Shown here in pieces: positions 33,728 through 43,520 of a DNA stretch of 64,000 nt; the first letter of the stretch is position 1, and every line of letters begins with the position of its first letter. The notes under the pieces were generated by a model. That model was not told the origin of the DNA, ran no database searches, and saw only the letters and a program-made list of their open reading frames with translations. The stretch covers positions 38,159 through 102,158 of the forward strand of contig MEDZ01000007.1 of NCBI GenBank assembly GCA_001724275.1, written 5' to 3'. Source of the DNA: Gemmatimonadetes bacterium SCN 70-22 (GTDB lineage: Bacteria > Gemmatimonadota > Gemmatimonadetes > Gemmatimonadales > Gemmatimonadaceae). The position numbers and the translations under genes were made by a program.

Positions 33728-35034
33728 TGGGCGACCGGGCGACGTCCTCCGACGTGAACTTCGCGCCGCTGACGGCGGCGCGCCTCCTCAATGGCGCCGA
33801 ACGCCATCACCGCCTGACGCGCATCCTCGGAGGCCTCGCCATCCTCGCCGCCATCGTCCTCTTCCTCCCGTGGCAACAGAACGTGCAAGGGAAAGGGACG
33901 GTGACCGCGCTCCGCCCGGAAGACCGCCCGCAGGTCGTCCCCACCGTCATCGCCGGGCGCATCGAGAGGTGGCACGTCGCCGAGGGCGACTACGTGAAGC
34001 GGGGTGCGCTCCTGGTCGAGATCTCGGAGGTCAAGGAGGGCTACCTCGACCCCAACGCGCTGCAGCGATACCGCGAGATGCTCGCCGGGAAGCGGGTCGC
34101 GGTCGCCGCCAAGCGCGCGAAGGTCGACGCCCTCCGGCGCCAGGTGGAGGCGCTGGAGCAATCGCGCGAGTTCGCCCTCGCCAAGGGGCGCAACAGGGTG
34201 GCGCAGTACGAGGCCGCGCTGCAGGCGGCCACGACCGACTCGGTCGTCGCCGCGCAGCAGCTCGCGCGCAACCAGCGGCTCTTCGACGAGGGACTCAAAT
34301 CCCGGGCGGAGGTCGAGGGCTCCCTGACCAAGGCACAGTCGGCCACCGCCAAGCTCGTGGAGAAACGCCAGGAGCTCGAGACCGCTCGCGTCGAGCTCCT
34401 GGGGGTCCGCGCCGACTACGCGGAGAAGACCGCCAAGGCGACGTCCGACCTCAACGCCACCCGGGCCGAGATCGGCGAGGGCGACGGCGAGGTGTCGAAG
34501 CTGGAGAACCAGGTCGCGTCGCTGGCCGTTCGCACCGGGATGTACCGGATCGTCGCGCCGCAGGATGGCTACGTGGTACGGGCCGTGAGATCGGGAATCG
34601 GCGAGCAGCTGAAGGAGGGTGATCCCGTCCTCACCGTGATGCCCGACAATCCGCAGCAGGCGGTGGAACTGTTCGTGCGGCCGATGGACGTCCCGCTCCT
34701 GCGCCCCGGGCGCAAGGTACGGCTGCAATTCGACGGGTGGCCCGCGCTCCAGTTCTCCGGTTGGCCAAGCGTCTCGGTCGGGACCTTCGGCGGGGTGATC
34801 CGCGTGATCGACCTGACCAACAGTCCCGATGGGAGCTATCGCGTCCTCGTCGTCCCCGATCCGGCGGACGACCCCTGGCCGCCGGAAGTGCGCTTCGGGT
34901 CGGGAGTGCTGGGGTGGGCGATGCTCGATGAGGTGCGCGTCTGGTTCGAGCTGTGGCGCGTGCTGAACGGCTTCCCGCCGAGCGTGCAGCAGGGCGGCGC
35001 GGCCGCGAAGGAAGCCGCGGGAGGGAAGACATGA
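33727..35034 (+). CDS. HlyD-family periplasmic adaptor
   Basis: The 435-residue protein has one membrane helix (about 36-51), a biotinyl-lipoyl-like segment (VPTVIAGRIERWHVAEGDYVKRGALL), a long coiled-coil hairpin (about 115-250) and a beta-barrel C-terminal half containing IVAPQDGYVVRAV. This is the membrane-fusion protein of tripartite export systems, linking the inner-membrane ABC protein and the outer-membrane channel. It overlaps the ABC gene by one base and the TolC-like gene by four. Confidence 0.88.
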   Translation: MGDRATSSDVNFAPLTAARLLNGAERHHRLTRILGGLAILAAIVLFLPWQQNVQGKGTVTALRPEDRPQVVPTVIAGRIERWHVAEGDYVKRGALLVEISEVKEGYLDPNALQRYREMLAGKRVAVAAKRAKVDALRRQVEALEQSREFALAKGRNRVAQYEAALQAATTDSVVAAQQLARNQRLFDEGLKSRAEVEGSLTKAQSATAKLVEKRQELETARVELLGVRADYAEKTAKATSDLNATRAEIGEGDGEVSKLENQVASLAVRTGMYRIVAPQDGYVVRAVRSGIGEQLKEGDPVLTVMPDNPQQAVELFVRPMDVPLLRPGRKVRLQFDGWPALQFSGWPSVSVGTFGGVIRVIDLTNSPDGSYRVLVVPDPADDPWPPEVRFGSGVLGWAMLDEVRVWFELWRVLNGFPPSVQQGGAAAKEAAGGKT

Positions 35035-36470
35035 ATGCGATCTCGGTCCTGACCCTCGTGCTGATCGCCGCGCAGGGGGCGCCCCGTGCACCCATGGCGC
35101 AGCCCGACAGCGCGGTGCCGCTGACGTTCGAGGAGTTCTACCGTGCGGTGGCCACGCATCACCCGGTGGTCCGGCAGGCGCGCCTCCTGGAAGCGATCGC
35201 CGAGGGCGACCTCCGCCAGGCGCGTGGCGCCTTCGACCCGACCCTCTCCGCCGGTTGGGATCGCAAGTCGTTCGGGGGGACGCGATACTACGACTACCTC
35301 GAGGCGGGACTCGAGATCCCGACCCCGTTAGGCGTGGACATCAAGCTCGGGTACGAGCGGACGGAGGGGCGCTATGCCTCCCCCGACCGTCGCACCCCGG
35401 GCGGGGGACTCCTCTCGGCCGGGGTGAGCATTCCCATCGGCCAGCGCCTCGTCACCGACGAGCGCCGCAACGCGGTGGCGCAGGCGCGCGCCCTGCGCGA
35501 CTATGCGGCCGGGGAGCGCGCGGCGCAGGTCAACAAGTTCCTGCTCACCGCCGCCAAGTTGTACGGCGACTGGTACGAGGCGCACCGGCGCCGTGGCCTG
35601 GCCGGCGAGGCGGTGGCGCTGGCCGACTTCCGGCTCGCCGCCGTGCGGCGGCGCGTGCAGGAGGGTGATGCTGCCGCGATCGACACCATCGAGGCCCGGC
35701 TCGAGTTGCAGCGACGACAGGTGCAGGCGCTCGAGGCGTCCGTCGACTACCGCAATGCGTCGGTTGTCATCGAGGGATTCCTGTGGGACGGTGACGGCGC
35801 GCCGGTCGCCCTCGACCCGCGCGCCGTCCCGTCGATCGTGGGGCTGGCGGTGGAACCGGTGGACTCGGCGCGGGTGGCGTCGTGGCTGGCCGTCGCCGAA
35901 CGGCACCATCCGGCGTTACGCAAGGCGGCGGCCAAGGTGCGACAGGCGGAGGCCGAGCGCCTGTTCGCCGTGCAGCAGGTGTGGGTTCCCGCGGCCGAGC
36001 TGACGTACGCCCCGCTCGCTGCGCGCGAGGAAGGGGTCGGCGCGCTCGGCGATGCCGTCGGCGCTTCGGCCGACGCCAAGTGGGGCGGGGCGCTCAAGGT
36101 CCCGCTCCTGGCGCTGAAGGAACGGGGCAAGTATGCCGCCGCCGCCGGCAAGCTCGAGCAACAACGACTCGAGCTCGCACTCGTGAGGCGCGACGTCGGG
36201 ATTGCGGTGACCACGGCCGCCAACGACCTGTCTGCCCTCGACTCCCTGATCCGGTGGCAGCGACAGGCCGCGGCACAGGCGCGGCTGCTGCGCGATGGCG
36301 AACAGCGGAAGTTCGAGAATGGCGAGAGCACGCTCTTCCTCGTGAACGCGCGCGAGCGTCAGGTGATCGACGAGGAGTTGAAGCGCCTCGCCCTCGAGGC
36401 CAAGTACGTCGCGGCTCGGGCAGCGCTGGCGGTGGCGATCGGCGAGCCGGCGCGGTTCCCCGATCGGTAG
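35031..36470 (+). CDS. TolC-like outer-membrane efflux protein
   Basis: The 479-residue protein has a signal peptide (about 1-24) and two helical-barrel repeats of the outer-membrane efflux family, starting at LTFEEFYRAVATHHPVVRQARL and again near ASWLAVAERHHPALRKAAAKV. The FENGESTLFLVNARERQ segment near the C-terminus is characteristic. It would form the trimeric exit duct of the system encoded by the two genes before it. The start overlaps the adaptor stop (ATGA). Confidence 0.87.
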   Translation: MNAISVLTLVLIAAQGAPRAPMAQPDSAVPLTFEEFYRAVATHHPVVRQARLLEAIAEGDLRQARGAFDPTLSAGWDRKSFGGTRYYDYLEAGLEIPTPLGVDIKLGYERTEGRYASPDRRTPGGGLLSAGVSIPIGQRLVTDERRNAVAQARALRDYAAGERAAQVNKFLLTAAKLYGDWYEAHRRRGLAGEAVALADFRLAAVRRRVQEGDAAAIDTIEARLELQRRQVQALEASVDYRNASVVIEGFLWDGDGAPVALDPRAVPSIVGLAVEPVDSARVASWLAVAERHHPALRKAAAKVRQAEAERLFAVQQVWVPAAELTYAPLAAREEGVGALGDAVGASADAKWGGALKVPLLALKERGKYAAAAGKLEQQRLELALVRRDVGIAVTTAANDLSALDSLIRWQRQAAAQARLLRDGEQRKFENGESTLFLVNARERQVIDEELKRLALEAKYVAARAALAVAIGEPARFPDR

Positions 36471-36582
36471 GCACGCGGCGCCCGATCGGGGGGTCGCGCG
36501 AACGCGGCGGCAAGTGGTGCGGCTCTCCGCGCAGGGGCCACGCGGCGCCTGGCACGCCCCGAATCGGCGACGGGCCTCGTAC

Positions 36583-37356
36583 CTAACGCCGCTCGGCGTG
36601 GTGCAGGGCGATCCCCCCCAGCAGGTAGTCGCGCCGGCGCACGACGGTGAACCCCGCCTGGTCGAGCGAGCGCGAGAATCCGTCCGCGGTGGTGAAGCCG
36701 CGGATGGAGTGCGCGATGTACGCATAGATGACGGGTGCCCGGTGCCACCACCACCCCACGGCCCCGCCTGCCAGCTGCAAGTATCCCAGGAAGAGGGCAC
36801 GCCAGGGGGCGAAGGCGGGACGGTAGAAATCGAGGGTGAGGAGGGCCCCCCCGGGGCGGAGCACCCGCTGCAGCTCGATCAGCGCGGCACCGTGGTCGGG
36901 GACGTTGCGGAGGGCGTAGCCGGCCAGGATCACGTCGACCGAAGCATCGGGGAGCGACAGTCGGGTCAGGTCACCGACCTCGAACCGCAGGCGCGCCCGG
37001 TCGGCGACGGCGACCCGTGCGCGGGCGCGTGCGACCATCCCTTCGGCGGCGTCCACCCCCCGCACCCTCCACTCCGGGCGCAGCGCCGCTGCGCCCAGCG
37101 CCAGGTCGCCGGTCCCGCACGCTACATCGAGAATCTCGCATCGTCCCGGGGCGCACGCCGACAGCCAACGAAGCAGCTCCCCCTTCCACGCGGCATCCAT
37201 CCCGAAGCTGAACAGCCGGGTGAAGTCGTCGTAGCGCGGCGCGATGTGCTCGAACATCGGCGTCACGAAGCCCTGCTTGCGCCCCGGGTCGCGCAAGACC
37301 GACTCGAGGTCGACCTCTCCCAACTGCCGGGGTGACGGGATCGGGGGGCTGGGCAA
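36583..37356 (-). CDS. menG: Menaquinone/ubiquinone C-methyltransferase MenG/UbiE
   Basis: The 257-residue SAM-dependent methyltransferase has the SAM motif I (ILDVACGTGDLAL) and the UbiE signature YALRNVPD, plus FVTPMFEHIAPRYDDFTRLFSFGMD at the N-terminus. It catalyses the C-methylation of demethylmenaquinone or the ubiquinone precursor. It cannot be assigned to one pathway from sequence alone, but menaquinone is likelier if the organism is a Gemmatimonadote. The stop codon lies within a CGTTAGG heptamer. It diverges from the guanylyltransferase gene. Confidence 0.88.
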   Translation of the reverse strand: MPSPPIPSPRQLGEVDLESVLRDPGRKQGFVTPMFEHIAPRYDDFTRLFSFGMDAAWKGELLRWLSACAPGRCEILDVACGTGDLALGAAALRPEWRVRGVDAAEGMVARARARVAVADRARLRFEVGDLTRLSLPDASVDVILAGYALRNVPDHGAALIELQRVLRPGGALLTLDFYRPAFAPWRALFLGYLQLAGGAVGWWWHRAPVIYAYIAHSIRGFTTADGFSRSLDQAGFTVVRRRDYLLGGIALHHAERR

Positions 37357-37472
37357 CGGAGGATGGGGCGTGGTGGGAGGAGGAAGCCGTCCCGTATAGT
37401 TTATCTTCCAGTCCGTCCTCAGGGAGGGAGCGACCCTCCCGCCGCCACGTCACGACCTACCCCGCGCTGCAC

Positions 37473-38636
37473 ATGCCGATGGGCGACTCCCCGCACGGCG
37501 ACTGGACCTCCGCCGCGACCACCGGCGCGGCAGGGACGCTTCCCGCCGAGCAGCTGGCGGCGTCGGAGCAGCTGGCGTTCGACACCGCCATGTGGGCCGT
37601 CGTCTTCGCGGGCGGGATCGGGTCGCGCTTCTGGCCGCTGTCGTCGCCGCAGCGCCCCAAGCAGCTCTTGCGGCTGGTGGGGGACCGCCCCCTCATCGCC
37701 GACACGGTCGCCCGGCTCCATCCGCTCGTCCCAGCCGAGCGCATCCTGGTGCTGACGAGCGCCGATATTGCCCCGGCCATCCACGCGTCCATCCCCGAGA
37801 TCCCCGCCGGCAACATGCTGGTGGAGCCGCGTCCGTTGGGGACGGCGGCGTCGCTGGCGTGGGGAGCGCGCGAGGTGTCGCGTCGCGCGGGCCCCAACGC
37901 CCTGCTGTGCGCGATGCACGCCGACCTGGCCATCGCCTTCCCCGAATCGTTCCGGCACAGCCTGCGGCACGGGGCGGCGGTCGCCGCCCGCGAGGATCTC
38001 GTCGTCGCCCTGGGCGTTGCCGCGTCGCGCCCCGACGTCGGCTTCGGCTATCTCGAGTTGGGGGCCCCGCTCTCCATCGACTTCCCCCCGGAGTCCGGAG
38101 GGCCGTCGCTGGTGGAGCGCTTCGTGGAGAAGCCGGATGCCGCGACCGCCGCGGCGCTGCGCGAGGGCGGGGCGATGTGGCACAGCGGGATCGCGCTGGC
38201 CCGTGCCAACGTCGTGCTCGAGGCGCTCGCGCGCCACACACCGGAGGTCGCCGCGTTCCTCGCCAGCCCGCTCCCCATCGACGTGACGGCGCTGGCCGAC
38301 CGCGTGAACGCCATCTCGCTCGAACGCGGCCTCTTCGAGCGGCTCGAGCGGATGGTCGTCGTCCCCGGCGACTTCGGCTGGGACGACGTGGGCACCTGGG
38401 CATCGCTCAGGCGTGCGCGAGAGCTCGACGACGCCGGGAACGGGGGCGTGGGCGACGTGCACTTCGTGGACGCGACCGGGAACGTGGTCCACGCCGAGGG
38501 GGCGTCCGTCGTGCTGTACGGCGTGGAAGGGTTGCTCGTCGTGTCGCTCCCGGGAGTCACCTTTGTGACCACGCTCGACCGGGCGGCGGAGCTGCGCCCC
38601 CTGCTCGAGCGGCTCCCGGAGGAGCTGCGCCGCTAG
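37473..38636 (+). CDS. manC: Mannose-1-phosphate guanylyltransferase
   Basis: The 387-residue nucleotidyltransferase has the pyrophosphorylase signature FAGGIGSRFWPLSSPQRPKQLL near residue 40, EPRPLGTAASLAWG, FVEKPD and the C-terminal GDFGWDDVGTWASL. It makes GDP-mannose from mannose-1-phosphate and GTP for glycans or lipopolysaccharide. It lacks the C-terminal isomerase domain found in bifunctional enzymes. ATG 37473 or 37479 may be the start; neither has a clear ribosome-binding site. A TATAGT hexamer lies at 37395. Confidence 0.9.
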   Translation: MPMGDSPHGDWTSAATTGAAGTLPAEQLAASEQLAFDTAMWAVVFAGGIGSRFWPLSSPQRPKQLLRLVGDRPLIADTVARLHPLVPAERILVLTSADIAPAIHASIPEIPAGNMLVEPRPLGTAASLAWGAREVSRRAGPNALLCAMHADLAIAFPESFRHSLRHGAAVAAREDLVVALGVAASRPDVGFGYLELGAPLSIDFPPESGGPSLVERFVEKPDAATAAALREGGAMWHSGIALARANVVLEALARHTPEVAAFLASPLPIDVTALADRVNAISLERGLFERLERMVVVPGDFGWDDVGTWASLRRARELDDAGNGGVGDVHFVDATGNVVHAEGASVVLYGVEGLLVVSLPGVTFVTTLDRAAELRPLLERLPEELRR

Positions 38637-38703
38637 CCGGCCCCTACCGGTCAGACCACGGTCGCCATGCACTGCGCAGGGACGAGCCGTGTCAAGGCGC
38701 ACG

Positions 38704-38737
38704 TCAAGACTCGCTAATTCATCACGGGATTCTTGAC
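38704..38737. promoter_or_regulatory. Inverted repeat upstream of the SusC gene
   Basis: gtcaaga (38704-38710) and tcttgac (38731-38737) form an inverted repeat with a 20-base spacer, within the 260-bp gap before the SusC gene. A ttgact at 38733-38738 could also serve as a -35 hexamer, but I see no matching -10. Confidence 0.3.
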
Positions 38738-38896
38738 TCTTAGAGCGCGCACATTGAGGTTTTGCCACCCGCATGAACGTGACGCAAACCGCGTACGGCA
38801 CGGTGATGAGCCGTGCACCGGCATCGCTTCGTCAACGCGAGTCCGCCGGGAGAGTGCGGGGGTCTTTCAACTTGCCCCCTTCAACGGGAGGTCTTT

Positions 38897-41800
38897 GTGC
38901 GAAGGTACTTTGTCGTAGCAGCAGCACTGCTTGCGACGTTCGTCATGCCGACGAGCGCGCGAGCGCAAACGCGTGAAGTCACCGGGAAGGTGACGGTCGC
39001 CGGCACCGGCGCCCCGCTCCAGGATGCCATCGTCGGGACGGTGGGCGCGGTGGGCGGCGCACGCACGAACGAGCGCGGGGAATATCGGCTCCGCGTCCCG
39101 GCCGGCGACGTGACCGTTCAGGTGCGCGCCATCGGCTACAAGCGCCAGACGCTGCGCGTCTCGGCGTCACAGAGCACCGCCGACTTCTCGCTCGAGAAGG
39201 ACGTCCTCCAGATCGAAGGGGTGACGATCACCGGCGCCGCGACGACCATCGAGCGCAAGAACGCGGCGACCGCCGTGGCGGCGGTGAACTCCGAGGAGCT
39301 CGCCCGCGTCCCGGCTCCCGCGCTCGAGAGCGCGCTGCAGGGCAAGGTCGTGGGCGCCAGCATCAACATGAACAACGGCGCCCCGGGCGGCGGCGGCCAG
39401 GTGCAGATCCGTGGCGCCTCGTCGCTCATCGCCAACTCGCAGCCGCTGTTCGTCGTTGACGGCGTCATCATCTCCAACGCCGTGCGCTCCAACCGAATGG
39501 CCGTGGTGACCGGCTCGCTCAACTCGGGCGAGGAGAACGGGACCAACCGCCTGGCCGACATCAACCCCAACGACATCGAGAACATCGAAGTCCTCAAGGG
39601 GGCAGCCGCCAGCGCCATCTATGGCTCGATGGCCACCAACGGCGTCGTCGTCATCACCACCAAGCGCGGCTCGGCCACCGCGCCGCGCGTGAACTTCACG
39701 CAGCGCGTCGGCACCTTCCAGGCGCAACGCCTCCTCGGCTCGCGCAAGTTCCAGTCGCTCGACCAGCTGACGGCCCTGGGCCTCGGCGCCGAGGCGACCG
39801 CCGCCGCCACCGCCGCCTGCAACCCGAAGTGCCCCTACTTCGACTACCAGGGCGAGCTGTACGGCCAGACCGATCCGTCGTTCGAGAGCGTTGTCTCGCT
39901 CACCGGGGGCATCAATAACACGCGCTACTTCTTCTCGGGGATGGATAAGCAGGAAGCGGGCGTCATCAACAACACCGGGTCCCGCCGCCAGTCGCTGCGC
40001 GCCAACCTCGACCAGGCCCTCGGGAGCAAGGTCACCGTCAGCCTGGGTGCCAACCTGTTGCGCTCGTTCTCGCAGCGCGGCATCTCCAACAACGACAACG
40101 CGCTGTCGTCGCCCATCTATTCCTTCGGCTACACCCCGGCCGTCGTCGACCTGCGCCAGAAGGACGCCGCGGGCCGCTATGTGCTGAACCCGTTCCCGGC
40201 GACCAAGAGCACGTCGAACCCGTTCCAGACGATGGACCTCCTCCTCAACAACGAGGACGTCTATCGCCAGATCTTCTCCAGCCGCATCAACTACGCGGCG
40301 ATGTCGACGGCGACCAACAACGTCAACTTCTCGCTGCAGGCCGGAGCCGACCGCTTCTCGAACGAGAACTACCTCTACGCCCCGTCCGAGCTGCAGTTCC
40401 AGCGCGCGGGGACGGTGCAGGGCGGGCAGTTCCCCGGCACCATCATCCAGGGGAACGGCACCAACCTGTTCACCAACGTCACCGCCTCGGGGACGTGGAA
40501 CAACAGCACCTTCTCGTGGATGAACGCCACCACCTCGGCGGGCGTGCAGTACGAGAGCCGCGGCAGCAACGACTACAACCTCATCGGGCGCGGCCTGGGC
40601 CCGGCGCAGAAGAACGCGGCCGGCGCGGCCAATACCTCGGTGTCGCATAGCCAGACGCTCATCCTCAACCAGGCGTTCTTCGCCCAGGAAGAGCTCCTGA
40701 TGTTCAACGAGCGCCTGTACCTCTCGGGCGCCGTGCGCGGTGAGCGTTCGAGCGTCAACGCCGATCGCGACCAGGTCTATTATTTCCCGCGCATCAGCGG
40801 GTCGTACCGCTTCCTGGCGCCCGTCAAGGGCGTCACCGAGGTCAAGGTCCGCGCCGCCTACGGCGAGTCGGGGAACCAGCCCAACTTCGGCGAGCGCGAC
40901 CTCACGTTCGCCAGCTACGGCCTCATCGAGGGCGCTGCGGGCTACGGCATTCCGGGGACCATCGGGAACGTCAGCGTGAAGCCCGAGCGCCTCAAGGAGA
41001 TCGAGTACGGCGTCGACGCCGGCTTCCTGGGCGACCGCGTCCGCCTCGAGGCGACGTACTACGACCGCAGCATCGTCGACCTCCTCGTCCGTCCCACCCT
41101 GGCCCCCTCGTCGGGGATCACCACGACGACGGTCAACGGCGGCGAGATGAAGGCGACGGGCGTCGAGCTCGGCGTGACGACGGTGCCGATGCAGACGAGC
41201 AACTTCCAGTGGACCTCGCGCGCCACCTGGTACCAGAACAAGGCCGAGATCACGTCGTTCCCCGAAGGGGTGAAGCCGTTCCGCGACAACACCGCCGCGC
41301 GTGGCTTCGGTAACGCCTACGGGCAGCTCTTCTACACCCCCGGACACACCGTCTCCACCATTTGGGGGAACGGGCTCGTGAACGGCGTGCAGACCACGCA
41401 GGTCCCGCTCGCCGATGCCAACCCGCGTTACGTGATGTCGTTCTCCAACGACTTCAACTACAAGCGGTTCAACGTCAACATGCTCATCGACTACCGCCAC
41501 GGCGGGACGCTGTCGAACATGACGAAGAACCTCTTCGACGAGGGCGGCAACTCGTGGGACTACGACGATCCGTCGCCCGAAGCCGGCGTGCCGCTGGGTG
41601 AGTGGCGTTACAACACGTGGAATGGCGGACGCAACACCGCCATCTACCTGGAGGACGGCTCGTACACCAAGATCCGCGAGATCAACGTCTCGTACGACCT
41701 GCCGCAGAGCTGGTGGTCGGTGGTGCCGGGAGCCCGCTCGGGGCGCTTCAGCCTCTCCGCGCGCAACCTCTTCATCATCTCGGGCTACAACGGCTTCGAC

Positions 41801-41902
41801 CCCGAAGTGAACAACGGCGGTGCCTACGTCGTGCGCTTCGTCGACCTCGCCCCGTTCCCGCCCACCCGCTCGTTCTTCTTCTCGGTCGACCTCGGCTTCT
41901 AA
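38897..41902 (+). CDS. SusC/RagA-family TonB-dependent transporter
   Basis: The 1001-residue outer-membrane protein starts at a GTG behind GGGAGGT. It has a signal peptide ending ARAQ (about 21), a carboxypeptidase-regulatory-like domain (about 25-100), a plug domain (VQIRGASSLIANSQPLFVVDGVIIS; DIENIEVLKGAAASAIYG; GVVVITTKRG) and a long beta-barrel ending in the aromatic F expected of outer-membrane proteins (SVDLGF). With the SusD protein encoded next it should import oligosaccharides or peptides using TonB energy. No glycosidase is nearby, so the substrate is unknown. Confidence 0.93.
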   Translation: MRRYFVVAAALLATFVMPTSARAQTREVTGKVTVAGTGAPLQDAIVGTVGAVGGARTNERGEYRLRVPAGDVTVQVRAIGYKRQTLRVSASQSTADFSLEKDVLQIEGVTITGAATTIERKNAATAVAAVNSEELARVPAPALESALQGKVVGASINMNNGAPGGGGQVQIRGASSLIANSQPLFVVDGVIISNAVRSNRMAVVTGSLNSGEENGTNRLADINPNDIENIEVLKGAAASAIYGSMATNGVVVITTKRGSATAPRVNFTQRVGTFQAQRLLGSRKFQSLDQLTALGLGAEATAAATAACNPKCPYFDYQGELYGQTDPSFESVVSLTGGINNTRYFFSGMDKQEAGVINNTGSRRQSLRANLDQALGSKVTVSLGANLLRSFSQRGISNNDNALSSPIYSFGYTPAVVDLRQKDAAGRYVLNPFPATKSTSNPFQTMDLLLNNEDVYRQIFSSRINYAAMSTATNNVNFSLQAGADRFSNENYLYAPSELQFQRAGTVQGGQFPGTIIQGNGTNLFTNVTASGTWNNSTFSWMNATTSAGVQYESRGSNDYNLIGRGLGPAQKNAAGAANTSVSHSQTLILNQAFFAQEELLMFNERLYLSGAVRGERSSVNADRDQVYYFPRISGSYRFLAPVKGVTEVKVRAAYGESGNQPNFGERDLTFASYGLIEGAAGYGIPGTIGNVSVKPERLKEIEYGVDAGFLGDRVRLEATYYDRSIVDLLVRPTLAPSSGITTTTVNGGEMKATGVELGVTTVPMQTSNFQWTSRATWYQNKAEITSFPEGVKPFRDNTAARGFGNAYGQLFYTPGHTVSTIWGNGLVNGVQTTQVPLADANPRYVMSFSNDFNYKRFNVNMLIDYRHGGTLSNMTKNLFDEGGNSWDYDDPSPEAGVPLGEWRYNTWNGGRNTAIYLEDGSYTKIREINVSYDLPQSWWSVVPGARSGRFSLSARNLFIISGYNGFDPEVNNGGAYVVRFVDLAPFPPTRSFFFSVDLGF

Positions 41903-41959
41903 CCGACGATGACCCGATACCCCAAGACTTCAGCGAGCACTCGCTCGATGGGAGACCGT

Positions 41960-43384
41960 ATGCGCATGAGGTCCGTCGCGCTCCTCGGAGCGCTCGCGTT
42001 TGGGCTCGCCGGCTGCAGCGCCGACAAGCTCAACGTGCCCAACTACAACTCGCCCACCACCGAGGCGATGGCCAAGGATCCGAACGGGATCCAGCTCCTC
42101 GCCACCGGTATCCTGGTAAGTGAACGCAATCAACTGGCCGGGTTCAACCGCGACGTCGGCATCTTCGGCCGCGAGGTGTACAACTACTTCACCACCGACG
42201 GTCGTACCGTCCAGAACTACCTGGTCGGCCTCGCCAACCCGCAGCGCCTCGATCCGGGTGGTTTCGCCAACGGGCTGTGGAACGGGCGCTTCCAGAACAT
42301 GAAGAACGCCCTGAGCCTCATGGAGGCCGCCAATGCGTCGACGCTCAGCGCCGCGCAGAAGGCGGCGGTGGCGGGCTTCGCCAAGACCTGGTACGCGCTC
42401 GACGTGCTGTACCTCATCCAGACCCGTGACAGCATCGGCGTCCCGGTCGAGATCCCGAGCACCCCGAGCACGCCGGCACCGTTCGTCTCGCGTGATTCGG
42501 CGTACAAGTTCGCCATCGCCATGCTCGACGACGCGAAGTCGAACCTGCAGGCCGGTGGGACGGCGTTCCCCTTCACACTCCACTCGGGGTTGGCCGGCTT
42601 CGACACGCCGGGCGGCTTCCTCAAGTTCAACCGCGCCTTGGCCGGCAAGGCGCTGGTGATCCGTGGATCGTTGGGGTGCGGCAATGCATGCTACACGGCC
42701 GCCATCACCGCCTTCAATGAATCGTTCCTGTCGACGACGGCCACCATGGCGTCGCTCAACACGGGCGTGTACCACTTGTACTCCACGGCCACCGGTGACG
42801 CCACCAACGCCAACTCGTTCGCGCAGCAGAGCTACGTCTACGCGCACAAGCAGGCGGTGACCGTCGCGCAGAAGCAGCCCGACGGCGTGACGCTCGACGA
42901 CCGCGTGGTGCGCAAGCTCGTCAAGCTCGGCACGCCGGTGTCGCCGCCGGGGAACCAGAACATCCCGGCCGAGTACCGCTTCGACATCTACCCGTCGCCG
43001 AGCTCGCCGGCCCCGATCATCCGCAACGAGGAGCTCCTCCTCCTGCGGGCCGAGGCCAACTGGGCGCTGGGGAACACCGGCGCGGCGCTCGCCGATCTCA
43101 ACATCGTCCGCACCACGTCGGGCAAGCTCGCTCCGCTGGCCGCGCTCCCCACTGGAGCGGCGGGGCTCGACGCCATCATGTACGAGAAGCACCTGTCGCT
43201 CCTCTTCGAGGGGACGCGTTGGGTCGATATGCGTCGCTGGGGGCGCCTCAACCAGCTCCCGATCGACACCCAGGGGATGTTCGTCGCCAAGGTCATGCCG
43301 ATCCCGCAGGCGGAGTGCGATGCGCGCCGCCCGATCGGTGCCCCCGCGTCGGTCCTCCCGCGCGGCTGCGAGGGGAACCTCTAG
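41960..43384 (+). CDS. SusD/RagB-family substrate-binding lipoprotein
   Basis: The 474-residue lipoprotein has a lipobox LAGC at about residue 19. The fold is SusD-like: an N-terminal helical start (LNVPNYNSPT), a central TPR-like part (MKNALSLMEAAN, FAKTWYALDVLYLIQ), and the C-terminal IRNEELLLLRAEANWALGN...LNIVRTTSG and LLFEGTRWVDMRRWGRL hallmarks. It caps the SusC barrel on the cell surface. I chose ATG 41960 because of GGGAGA just upstream; ATG 41966 and upstream starts at 41909 and 41948 are possible. Confidence 0.92.
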   Translation: MRMRSVALLGALAFGLAGCSADKLNVPNYNSPTTEAMAKDPNGIQLLATGILVSERNQLAGFNRDVGIFGREVYNYFTTDGRTVQNYLVGLANPQRLDPGGFANGLWNGRFQNMKNALSLMEAANASTLSAAQKAAVAGFAKTWYALDVLYLIQTRDSIGVPVEIPSTPSTPAPFVSRDSAYKFAIAMLDDAKSNLQAGGTAFPFTLHSGLAGFDTPGGFLKFNRALAGKALVIRGSLGCGNACYTAAITAFNESFLSTTATMASLNTGVYHLYSTATGDATNANSFAQQSYVYAHKQAVTVAQKQPDGVTLDDRVVRKLVKLGTPVSPPGNQNIPAEYRFDIYPSPSSPAPIIRNEELLLLRAEANWALGNTGAALADLNIVRTTSGKLAPLAALPTGAAGLDAIMYEKHLSLLFEGTRWVDMRRWGRLNQLPIDTQGMFVAKVMPIPQAECDARRPIGAPASVLPRGCEGNL

Positions 43385-43398
43385 TCGCATGACCGGCA

Positions 43399-43470
43399 GT
43401 CGCGTTCCTTCGGGAACGCGACCGTCGGTCGACCGATAACTGGCGGCCGGTCCCTTCGGGGGCCGGCCGC
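43399..43470 (+). terminator. Two UUCG-tetraloop hairpins after SusD
   Basis: A 10-bp perfect stem (gtcgcgttcc / ggaacgcgac) at 43399-43422 and a 12-bp GC stem with one G-T pair at 43443-43470 both close on a ttcg loop flanked by c and g, a very stable tetraloop. They lie 15 and 59 bp after the SusD stop and probably end the susCD transcript. Only a short T-run (cggcttt) follows the second. Confidence 0.65.
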
Positions 43471-43520
43471 TCGGCTTTCCGCGTGAAACGGGGGGCAGTG
43501 CCCGTCGTAGATATTTCATC

